Below, piece after piece: positions 8,177 to 14,719 of a stretch of 34,298 nucleotides of DNA (position 1 is its first letter; each line of letters starts with the position of its first letter). The position numbers were made by a program, and so were the translations under genes. This DNA is from an uncultured Balneola sp. (GTDB lineage: Bacteria > Bacteroidota > Rhodothermia > Balneolales > Balneolaceae): NCBI GenBank assembly GCA_902529115.1, contig CABZVB010000019.1:1-34298 (forward strand). Direction: 5' to 3'. The notes beneath the pieces are model-generated. The model ran no database searches and was not told where the DNA came from. It was given only the letters and a program-made list of their open reading frames with translations.

Positions 8177-8203
8177 TTAAGTTTTTTTGATTATTGCCGA
8201 TAA
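8177..8203 (+). promoter_or_regulatory. Near-consensus sigma-28 (FliA) promoter
   Basis: TTAAGTTT (8177-8184), exactly 11 bp, then GCCGATAA (8196-8203). The enterobacterial sigma-28 consensus is TAAAGTTT-N11-GCCGATAA, so 15 of 16 positions match with exact spacing. It lies wholly in the gap between fliA and the small gene at 8223. Initiation about 7-10 nt after the -10 element would leave a leader of roughly 10-15 nt. This is direct evidence that the next gene belongs to the late flagellar class. Confidence 0.88.
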
Positions 8204-8222
8204 TTAATGAAATTAAACTGTT

Positions 8223-8528
8223 ATGCGAGTAAAAAAAACTTCAAAATACTCATATTTAAGCTTTATTGATCGATTCGGACAAGATATCGATGAAGCAAAA
8301 CCCATTTCTAGAATAGAACAAACTAGAAATAATACTAATGATGAGAATCGAGAACAGAATAAACGATTTAATTCTAATGATGTGCTTCTCAACATGAGTG
8401 CTTCTACAAAAAAAGAATATGACAGTGCACGTCAAAAATTTACATTAGAACAAGACGTGGATAAAAAAATTCTATTGGATGCAAAAAAAAATGAGAAACT
8501 AGGACGCAACATAGATTTTACTATTTGA
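8223..8528 (+). CDS. Late flagellar small protein, candidate FlgM-like anti-sigma factor
   Basis: This 101-residue hydrophilic protein is not confidently recognisable by sequence. Its first half is low-complexity and probably disordered (many N, R, E). Its second half looks helical, with SNDVLLNMSASTKKEYDSAR and then VDKKILLDAKKNEKLGRNID, which loosely resembles the FlgM C-terminal pattern (an S-rich helix start, then D-x-x-K-V-x-x-L-K-x-A-I-x-x-G-x-Y-x-V-D). Size, predicted disorder, position directly after fliA and its own sigma-28 promoter are all as expected for FlgM, which binds FliA until the hook is complete. I infer a divergent FlgM; another late flagellar protein remains possible. 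It converges on fliR with an 8-bp gap and no visible terminator. Confidence 0.6.
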   Translation: MRVKKTSKYSYLSFIDRFGQDIDEAKPISRIEQTRNNTNDENREQNKRFNSNDVLLNMSASTKKEYDSARQKFTLEQDVDKKILLDAKKNEKLGRNIDFTI

Positions 8529-8536
8529 ATTACAAT

Positions 8537-9313
8537 TTATCCACTCACTACTTCAATCATCTTGATCAAATACTCTGGTATTCTCGCAAATAGTATTTCA
8601 TAAATAGTCGGTAGATAAGGCAAAAGTAAAATTAACAATACTAATCCTACGCCAAACTTAATAGGAAGCGAAATAAAAAGAAGATTGACTTGCGGCATTA
8701 TTCTTGCAAATATTGCGAGTGATAAATCAATTAACAGAATCACAAAAATGAATGGTATTGTTATCTGTAAACCTATTAAAAATAGAAAAGTAGCTATTTC
8801 CAATAAGTAAGGACCTACATAAAATATATTTCCAGCACTTAGAGGTACAATTTCAAAACTTTTTATTAACCCATTCAGCAGTATTTTTTCACCGCCTATT
8901 CCGAGAAAAACTAAAACTCCTAAGGTTGTGAGTAAATTACTAAGTACACTATTTTGCTGTTGTGTTGAAGCATCTACCATATTTGCAAAACTTAAAGAAG
9001 TTTGATAGCTAATAAGTGATCCAGCTAAATCTAGACCTGCAAATATAATTTGACCTGTTATACCAAGGCATACTCCAATTAGTATCTCTCTAATAATCAG
9101 GATAGATATTTCAATTATAGATAAATCCAGTGCAAGATTTAAATCTTGTATCACCAATACATTTAAAATCAGAAATGAAAATATTATTGCAGCATATAAT
9201 TTGATTTGATTAGGTATTGAATTGCCGTTAAAAAATGGAGCTGACAAAAAGAATCCAGTAACCCTTAAAAAAATCAAAAAAGCAGACAATATTAAATTTA
9301 TACTTAAGGACAA
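8537..9313 (-). CDS. fliR: Flagellar export gate protein FliR
   Basis: FliR forms part of the FliP-FliQ-FliR export gate. The 258-residue, strongly hydrophobic protein has about six membrane segments, the N-terminal LRVTGFFLSAPFFNGNSIPNQIK block (about 17-39), and the GLDLAGSLISYQTSLSFANM region (about 93-112) typical of the family. The start is TTG at 9313: the frame upstream holds stop codons and the next in-frame Met is well inside a conserved region. It is the last gene of the minus-strand motA-fliR unit, 26 bp after fliQ, and ends 8 bp from the opposing small gene. Confidence 0.96.
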   Translation of the reverse strand: MSLSINLILSAFLIFLRVTGFFLSAPFFNGNSIPNQIKLYAAIIFSFLILNVLVIQDLNLALDLSIIEISILIIREILIGVCLGITGQIIFAGLDLAGSLISYQTSLSFANMVDASTQQQNSVLSNLLTTLGVLVFLGIGGEKILLNGLIKSFEIVPLSAGNIFYVGPYLLEIATFLFLIGLQITIPFIFVILLIDLSLAIFARIMPQVNLLFISLPIKFGVGLVLLILLLPYLPTIYEILFARIPEYLIKMIEVVSG

Positions 9314-9339
9314 ACTAAATGATTTAAATTAACTTTACA

Positions 9340-9603
9340 TTAAATACTGCTAATCGCATTAAAGATATTAATCATGAAGTCTACCATAAACTGAAGCATA
9401 AATGAAAAACTGAAAAATAGAACCACAACAACTGCTGCCATCTTAGGAATATAGCTTAAAGTCATTTCTTGTATCGAAGTAGCTGCTTGAAATACTGCTA
9501 CCATCAAGCCTAATATTAGTGCTGCTAGCATTGCAGGAGATGTCAATATTACTACAGCTTGCAACATTTCTTGTACCCAATAAAGAGAAGTTTCGATATT
9601 CAT
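9340..9603 (-). CDS. fliQ: Flagellar export gate protein FliQ
   Basis: FliQ is the small two-helix subunit of the export gate. The 87-residue protein has helices at about 15-40 and 52-78 and the family block LGLMVAVFQAATSIQEMTLSYIPK (about 31-54), with Q-A-A-T-S-I-Q-E-x-T-L and P-K all present. Length (about 89) is standard. It lies 6 bp after fliP and 26 bp before fliR, the conserved fliP-fliQ-fliR order. Confidence 0.97.
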   Translation of the reverse strand: MNIETSLYWVQEMLQAVVILTSPAMLAALILGLMVAVFQAATSIQEMTLSYIPKMAAVVVVLFFSFSFMLQFMVDFMINIFNAISSI

Positions 9604-9609
9604 AATTAT

Positions 9610-10437
9610 TTAGTTAAAGCTCTCTATTAAAGATTGAACTAATAAATACCAACCATCTACTAGTACAAACACTAAGATTTTGAATGGTAAAGAAACCATC
9701 ACGGGAGGTAAAAACATTATACCAACAGATAATAAAATTGAGGCAACTACTAAGTCTATTATCATGAATGGAAGATATATCATAAATCCAATTTGAAAAG
9801 CTACCGTTAATTCACTTAATGTATATGCAGGAACTACTACAAAAATTGGTAGCTCAGATACATTTTCAACACTCGAAATATTTGCCATATCCATAAAATA
9901 GAGTAGATTATCTTCGTCAGTCTGTCTGATCATAAATTCTTTTATTGGTCCAGAAGCTGCAGCTAATGCTTCTATTTGACCCATCTCTTCATTTACATAA
10001 GGCTGATAAGCTTCTTCGTTAATTTGATCAATGGTTGGTTTCATTATAAAAATGGTTAGAAATAAAGCCAAGCCAATTAATACCTGATTTGGTGGGGATT
10101 GTTGTGTACCAAGCCCCATTCTTAAGAAGAAAAAGACTACTACAATCCTTGTGAAACTGGTCATCATCGTGATAATTGCAGTACCAAACGATAAAATAGT
10201 AATTAGTAGTAAAGCCTGAATAGCAAGTGATAATTCGTCTTGTTGCGAGTCATCTTGATTACCAAGTTGAATACCAATTGGGGGTATTTGCGCAATAAAC
10301 GGCGACACTACTTGGAAGTTAGTGTGTACTACTGGATTAATTGAGCCATTTGACGTATACCCATATGAAGCTTTAGAACCAAAAAATAGAATGACTGTAA
10401 TTAAAATTACAACTTTATATGTACTTGCTCTAATCAT
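9610..10437 (-). CDS. fliP: Flagellar export gate protein FliP
   Basis: FliP is the main pore-forming subunit of the flagellar export gate. I use the ATG at 10437 (275 residues) because it begins a good signal peptide: MIRASTYK, a hydrophobic core to about residue 20, then SKASYG. An in-frame ATG at 10509 would add 24 residues and overlap fliO by 37 bp, and is possible. Downstream come the FliP blocks MTSFTRIVVVFFFLRMGLGT followed by QQSPPNQVLIGLALFLTIF, then PAYTLSELTVAFQIGF and a membrane segment rich in I/L/V ending PPVMVSLPFKILVFVLVDGW. The length after the signal peptide is normal for FliP. It lies between fliO and fliQ. Confidence 0.95.
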   Translation of the reverse strand: MIRASTYKVVILITVILFFGSKASYGYTSNGSINPVVHTNFQVVSPFIAQIPPIGIQLGNQDDSQQDELSLAIQALLLITILSFGTAIITMMTSFTRIVVVFFFLRMGLGTQQSPPNQVLIGLALFLTIFIMKPTIDQINEEAYQPYVNEEMGQIEALAAASGPIKEFMIRQTDEDNLLYFMDMANISSVENVSELPIFVVVPAYTLSELTVAFQIGFMIYLPFMIIDLVVASILLSVGIMFLPPVMVSLPFKILVFVLVDGWYLLVQSLIESFN

Positions 10438-10472
10438 TGTTTCTAAAATGGGTAGTATTATAAGAATAAAAA

Positions 10473-10916
10473 CTAATTTAAACTCTTGTTGTCGAGATCT
10501 GATTTCCATTCAGTCTTTGAATACTTACTTAATAAATTCAGATTAGTTTGAGAAGCTGATAAAATCCATATTTCTTCATTGACCTCTAATAAAATGAGTT
10601 GATTAAAATTATCAATATCTACAGTCTCTAATAATTTTATACTACTGTTACTTACTTCTTTAATACCCATCTTATCTTTTTTCAAAGAAAGCCAGTATAT
10701 GAATACCAATGAACTTACTATCCCGATAAATGTGATATAGATTCCAACATTAGATTTACCTGATTCTGATGAAGTTGATGATCCAAGATTTGAGTCCATA
10801 TTTAATACCATCAACAACCACACTGTCATAACCCCAATACCGAGAAAAGAAATATACCTTAAGTATTTACTTGATTTAGGTGACGATTTGAAAAAATTCG
10901 GAGGTGAATTTTTCAT
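10473..10916 (-). CDS. fliO: Flagellar biogenesis protein FliO-like
   Basis: FliO is a poorly conserved membrane protein that helps assemble the FliP ring. The 147-residue product has two hydrophobic helices (about 18-40 and 56-78) and a small C-terminal soluble domain with a FliO-like SIKLLETVDIDN, then LILLEVNEEIWILSAS, and NLLSKYS. FliO of other bacteria often has one helix; two here resembles the two-segment types. Its ATG overlaps the fliN stop by one base (TAATG), and it is followed by fliP, which is the expected position. Identity rests on order plus this general pattern. Confidence 0.8.
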   Translation of the reverse strand: MKNSPPNFFKSSPKSSKYLRYISFLGIGVMTVWLLMVLNMDSNLGSSTSSESGKSNVGIYITFIGIVSSLVFIYWLSLKKDKMGIKEVSNSSIKLLETVDIDNFNQLILLEVNEEIWILSASQTNLNLLSKYSKTEWKSDLDNKSLN

Positions 10917-11371
10917 TAGTTGGTCTTCAATTTAGTGGATATTAGTTTTGATATTCTTACACCAAAGTGTTCTCCAATAACTACAACCTCACCCATAGCA
11001 ATTTTTTGGCCATTAACTAGTACATTTATTTGTTCACCAGCTAGATTTTCTAACTCTACCACTGAACCTTTCGACAAATTCAACACATCACCCAAAGGCA
11101 TTGTAATTCGACCAAGCTCAACAGAAACCTCTACATTAACATCTTTTAAGATATTAATATTATTTTGTGCATTTTCTTCAGTAGCTTGATCACTATCAAA
11201 TTCATGAAACTCAACTTTTTCAGTTTCAGAATCATTTTCATCGGGTGATGATTCTTCATCATCTGAACTAGTTTCATCAGAGTTTTCAGTTTCATCCTGT
11301 ACAGTTTCTTGTTCAGTTGACTCATCAGTATCCGTCGTTAAATCCTCTTTTTCTAACTCTTCGTCATTCAT
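10916..11371 (-). CDS. fliN: C-ring switch protein FliN with long acidic N-terminal tail
   Basis: FliN forms the base of the cytoplasmic C-ring, which sets rotation direction and docks FliH. The C-terminal half (about 75-148) is a SpoA/FliN domain: DVNVEVSVELGRITMPLGDV, LSKGSVVELENLAGEQINVL, then GEVVVIGEHFGVRI. The first 70 residues are almost all D, E, S, T, N and Q, far more acidic than usual for FliN and probably disordered. There is no LSQDEIDALL-type CheY-binding peptide, unlike FliY-type proteins. Length is 151. It lies 29 bp after fliM and overlaps fliO by one base. Confidence 0.95.
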   Translation of the reverse strand: MNDEELEKEDLTTDTDESTEQETVQDETENSDETSSDDEESSPDENDSETEKVEFHEFDSDQATEENAQNNINILKDVNVEVSVELGRITMPLGDVLNLSKGSVVELENLAGEQINVLVNGQKIAMGEVVVIGEHFGVRISKLISTKLKTN

Positions 11372-11400
11372 AATTTTTTTATAGTTTATTTTGAAGTTTA

Positions 11401-12390
11401 TTACTCTATAGCATCAGTAATCTTAATCGATTTGTGCCCGTCACTTTGGCCAGGATAAGCTTTAAACTTAATCTTATTCTCAGCTAACACGTTAAGAGGT
11501 TGACTGATTTTTTGTCTTAATGGTAGTACATCTCCCACTTTTATTTGATTCAAATCATCAAAATCCAAATTGACTTGTCCCAACAAAACTTTTAGCGTTA
11601 GTGGGACTGTTTTTATTGTTCTTTTAAATGCTTCCTTGTCATCTTGAGTCATCTTATTCGCCATTAGCGGCTGACTTTGACTAAGATTGTCCGCCACAAC
11701 CTCTCTTAATAGTGTAGAGGTATAACCGATCTGAACTAATTCTTTCTCTTCACCAAAAATCAGTTCAAATTCTACAACGACTAATCTATCATTTTTCTTA
11801 ATTGATAATAACTCAATTTCTCTTTCAAATATTGATTTATTAAGGTTTAGTGATATGATGGGTTCCCATACTTTCCTGATTTGGTTTACAACACCTCTAG
11901 ATAATCTCGATAAAATTTTACTTTCAATTGCAGTTAAGGTTGTTTTGCCTGGCTCGATATCACCCGATCCTCCACTTTCCCTATAAATATACTTTTGACA
12001 AAACTCTGTTGGGAGCATGATAAATAAGGCACCTTCAGATTCGTCAAATTTATTCTGAGATACTATCACAGTATCATTAAGAGTTTCTAAAAATTCTACA
12101 CTTGTGTATTCATGTATTGTCCCGGTTGAAGCATCAACTGTAATCTTAGAAATATTACCAAAGTATTGACCCAAATATCTAGCCAACTCTCTGCTATTTT
12201 CACTGACTATTCTCATATACTCTTTACCAAATACTACCCTAGGATGACGGAAATCATAGTTTTTGATAGACCTTTTTCCATCTAAATTATCAGTGACTGT
12301 ATTGTCAGTGACTATATTATCAGTGTCTGTATTGTCAGTGACTGTATTGTCAGTGACTGTATTGTCAGTATCTGTTGTTTCTTGATCCAT
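11401..12390 (-). CDS. fliM: C-ring switch protein FliM with repeat-bearing N terminus
   Basis: FliM links FliG to FliN in the C-ring and normally binds phospho-CheY through an N-terminal LSQxEIDxLL peptide. The 329-residue protein has the middle domain from about residue 43 (YDFRHPRVVFGKEYMRIVSE), the FliG-contacting GGSG loop (140-143), and a C-terminal SpoA-like domain (about 255-320, PLTLKVLLGQVNLDFDDLNQ). The first 40 residues contain no EIDALL-type motif. Residues 6-35 are six copies of a T-x-T-D-N pentapeptide encoded by 15-bp tandem repeats. The family's key switching input is therefore absent or moved. It lies 26 bp after fliL and 29 bp before fliN. Confidence 0.95.
   Translation of the reverse strand: MDQETTDTDNTVTDNTVTDNTDTDNIVTDNTVTDNLDGKRSIKNYDFRHPRVVFGKEYMRIVSENSRELARYLGQYFGNISKITVDASTGTIHEYTSVEFLETLNDTVIVSQNKFDESEGALFIMLPTEFCQKYIYRESGGSGDIEPGKTTLTAIESKILSRLSRGVVNQIRKVWEPIISLNLNKSIFEREIELLSIKKNDRLVVVEFELIFGEEKELVQIGYTSTLLREVVADNLSQSQPLMANKMTQDDKEAFKRTIKTVPLTLKVLLGQVNLDFDDLNQIKVGDVLPLRQKISQPLNVLAENKIKFKAYPGQSDGHKSIKITDAIE
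12286..12375 (-). repeat. Six in-frame 15-bp tandem repeats in fliM
   Basis: Six contiguous 15-bp units (12286-12300, -12315, -12330, -12345, -12360, -12375) follow ATTGTCAGTGACTGT on the plus strand with 0-2 mismatches each. Two copies (12331-12360) are identical. Read in the fliM direction each unit encodes T-V-T-D-N or a close variant (TDTDN, IVTDN). Because the unit is a multiple of three, gain or loss of copies changes tail length without a frameshift, as in a coding minisatellite. Confidence 0.95.
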
Positions 12391-12416
12391 TTTTTCAATA
12401 TCGACTTTAAATCAGT

Positions 12417-12935
12417 TTACTGCATAATAAATTGTACGAAATATAAATCGTAAACCAAATTATTACCAACGGTAGTACTCATATATTTATTTAGTTTACT
12501 TTTTAATTCTTCTTTGAAAATAATTCTATTTTTTACTTCTGCAAGCTCTTCTACAGTTTTACCTGCAAAATATTCACCTGTTAAACTAGTTAATTTTGGT
12601 TCGTATTTACCAAACTCTGCTGAAAAATCGATTAAAGGATTAATAGCAACTTTTACGCTTAAAAATCTATTTGCACCACTACCTCTAGGGTTTACAACGG
12701 TCTTCAGCTCAAGTAATTCATATTCGGCTTCTGGTTGATCTGAGTTTGTAACATTTTTATCAAGTTTTTCTGTATTCCAGGCCTTGTATATATCAGGGTA
12801 GAAACTGTTAACTAATAAATAAGCAATACCTAAAAATACTAGAGCAGTAATAACATATATACCTATCTCAATTAATCTAGATTTGGAGTCCTCAACATCT
12901 TCTTCTTCAACTTCTATATCATCTATCTCTGCCAT
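12417..12935 (-). CDS. fliL: Flagellar stator-associated protein FliL
   Basis: FliL is a single-pass membrane protein around the stator that supports torque. The 172-residue protein has an acidic cytoplasmic tail (about 1-20), one membrane helix (about 24-43), and a periplasmic domain ending YDLYFVQFIMQ, the usual FliL ending. It lies 6 bp after motB and 26 bp before fliM, so stator, FliL and C-ring genes are in one unit. It begins at ATG without a strong SD. Confidence 0.93.
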   Translation of the reverse strand: MAEIDDIEVEEEDVEDSKSRLIEIGIYVITALVFLGIAYLLVNSFYPDIYKAWNTEKLDKNVTNSDQPEAEYELLELKTVVNPRGSGANRFLSVKVAINPLIDFSAEFGKYEPKLTSLTGEYFAGKTVEELAEVKNRIIFKEELKSKLNKYMSTTVGNNLVYDLYFVQFIMQ

Positions 12936-12941
12936 CTATCA

Positions 12942-13673
12942 TCAAACCTCAAACATTTGCTCAATTACATATCTTTCTACCATATTCCATTCTTTTCTAA
13001 TATAAATTTCTACTCTTCTATTTTCGAGTCTCCCACCTGCAGTAGAATTAGTTGAAACAGGTTTATGTTCACCATAACTACTAGCTTTGAAATCTTCGGG
13101 TGGAAATTCAGTGGCATTTACTAAAAATTGAACTACTGTAACAGCCCTTGCAGCCCCTAAATGCCAATTAGAATTAAATTTTTCACTATATATTGGCACA
13201 CTATCTGTATGGCCTTGTACCTCCACAAATGATTTCTCGGCCACAATTACATTTGCAACGGAACCTAAAACTAATTCTGCCAGAGGTAATAATACATCTG
13301 AACCACTATTAAAAGTTAACGAATCATTAAGAGTAATGAGAACTTTATCAGGATGTTGAAACTCGAGATCCATTTGTTCCGTTAGATTAGCTTCTTTTAC
13401 AACATCTGCTAATTCTTGCCAAGCAGCTCTAGTTTGTTCGATGTAATCAACTATGCGTTCCGGTGTTGGCGTTTCACTATTTGACTGAGGCGATTTGTTT
13501 GCAGCCTCAAGTAATCCAGTTTGTTCTTCAAACAGGTCAATAATCGTATCGTAAGTAATGGTTGTTACTCCAGGTGAAAGTATCCATAGGACTAGGAAAA
13601 ACGACATAAGTAGCGTTACCATATCCGAATAAGTAACTAACCAACTTGCACTTTTTTCTTTAGATTTTCCCAT
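12942..13673 (-). CDS. motB: Flagellar stator protein MotB
   Basis: MotB anchors the stator to peptidoglycan and carries the ion-binding aspartate. The 243-residue protein begins with a short cytoplasmic stretch and a membrane helix SASWLVTYSDMVTLLMSFF in which D17 is the expected ion-binding residue. A linker follows, then an OmpA-like peptidoglycan-binding domain (about 105-232) with VQGHTDSVPI, NWHLGAARAVTVVQFL and GRLENRRVEIYI. The segment before the Asp (W-x-V-T-Y-S-D) looks more like the PomB/MotS side than the E. coli MotB side, but this does not decide the coupling ion. The start overlaps the end of motA by 37 bp, with no later Met usable. Confidence 0.95.
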   Translation of the reverse strand: MGKSKEKSASWLVTYSDMVTLLMSFFLVLWILSPGVTTITYDTIIDLFEEQTGLLEAANKSPQSNSETPTPERIVDYIEQTRAAWQELADVVKEANLTEQMDLEFQHPDKVLITLNDSLTFNSGSDVLLPLAELVLGSVANVIVAEKSFVEVQGHTDSVPIYSEKFNSNWHLGAARAVTVVQFLVNATEFPPEDFKASSYGEHKPVSTNSTAGGRLENRRVEIYIRKEWNMVERYVIEQMFEV

Positions 13674-14569
13674 TCTGTATTTTCTAATCCTGTTGTTTCT
13701 TTCCAGATAGAATATAATTTAGCATCCCTCTCCTTCATACCTTTCAATTCCTGGTGATGTTTTAAATACTCTACCCTGTCACCAGCATCAATATAAGTCA
13801 ATAAGCGTTCCTCCAATTCTCTAGGACTGACTTTTCGGACCATCGCTAGTACTGCATCTTTATACATGTGATTTCTTCTATCTACTAAGGCAGCTAAAAA
13901 TTCTAATTTTCCAGCCAATGGAGATGCAAATACGTTTGCAATGATTGATCCCCACAATGTTGTAAGTAATGCTATTTTTACTCCAGCAATAATCAGTGGT
14001 ACATCTCCGGTCATTGCATTAGCTAAACAAATAACCATGCCTACTACCGTGCCAATCATACCATATCCTGGTGCATAATCTTTGATACCATTTAAAACAT
14101 CTACACATAAATCGTAATTATAATTTAAGTTAGTTATTTCATCATCTAGAATTTTCTCTAAAACTTCAGGATCGTAGCCATCCACGGCCATTCTCATCCC
14201 TGACTGCAAATATTCACTATACATATGATCCACGTCTTCGTCTATAGACAATATTCCATTTGATCTAACTCTTCTTGCAAATAATGTTAACATTTCAAGT
14301 TCAGTTCTCAAATCCATATTTACATATTGCATTAGCTTACCTACCTGCGCGAATGCTAACTTTGCTTTACTTGCGCTAAAATGCATTATTGTTGCACAGG
14401 TGCAGCCACCAAATACTATTATAAGTGAAAGAGGATCAATAAACTGTACGAAAAATTTTCCATCAACAAAATTGAATGCAGGAAACAATGAATATGGATC
14501 TGTAAACGTACCAGCAACTATAAATAAAGCAAAAAACAATGAAATCACATATCCTTTATCTTTAAACAT
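13637..14569 (-). CDS. motA: Flagellar stator protein MotA
   Basis: MotA is the ion-channel stator subunit that pushes on FliG. The 310-residue protein has four membrane segments, including the paired core helices with APGYGMIGTVVGMVICL (about 168-184) and IALLTTLWGSIIANVFASPL (about 198-217), where the conserved prolines are present. The large cytoplasmic loop between helices 2 and 3 (about 66-165) is typical. Its length is slightly above common MotA/PomA (250-295). It is the first gene after the terminator at 14618-14657. The 60 bp upstream hold no confident sigma-28, sigma-54 or sigma-70 promoter, so expression may depend on read-through or an unrecognised promoter. Confidence 0.95.
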   Translation of the reverse strand: MFKDKGYVISLFFALFIVAGTFTDPYSLFPAFNFVDGKFFVQFIDPLSLIIVFGGCTCATIMHFSASKAKLAFAQVGKLMQYVNMDLRTELEMLTLFARRVRSNGILSIDEDVDHMYSEYLQSGMRMAVDGYDPEVLEKILDDEITNLNYNYDLCVDVLNGIKDYAPGYGMIGTVVGMVICLANAMTGDVPLIIAGVKIALLTTLWGSIIANVFASPLAGKLEFLAALVDRRNHMYKDAVLAMVRKVSPRELEERLLTYIDAGDRVEYLKHHQELKGMKERDAKLYSIWKETTGLENTEWENLKKKVQVG

Positions 14570-14617
14570 CTAGACCACAATTAGTTACGTATTTTTGTTT
14601 ATGGAAATATTTTATTA

Positions 14618-14657
14618 GTCAAAAAAACAAAACACCTTACTAAATTAGCAAGGTGTT
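14618..14657 (-). terminator. Rho-independent terminator after flgE
   Basis: On the minus strand AACACCTT and AAGGTGTT form a perfect 8-bp stem (plus 14631-14638 and 14650-14657). An inner CTAA/TTAG pairing extends it past one mismatch. It is followed by TTTTGTTTTTTTG in the direction of flgE transcription. It lies 62 bp beyond the flgE stop and separates the flgB-flgE operon from motA. Confidence 0.85.
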
Positions 14658-14719
14658 AAGCATGTATTAATATTATAAGAACATAGTTATATTATATATC
14701 TTTAACTATTATCTTTCGT

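Noticed and set aside
8213-8395. Minus-strand open frame opposite the sigma-28-driven small gene.
   Set aside because: Antisense shadow: the plus-strand gene has a promoter, a good start and a plausible composition.
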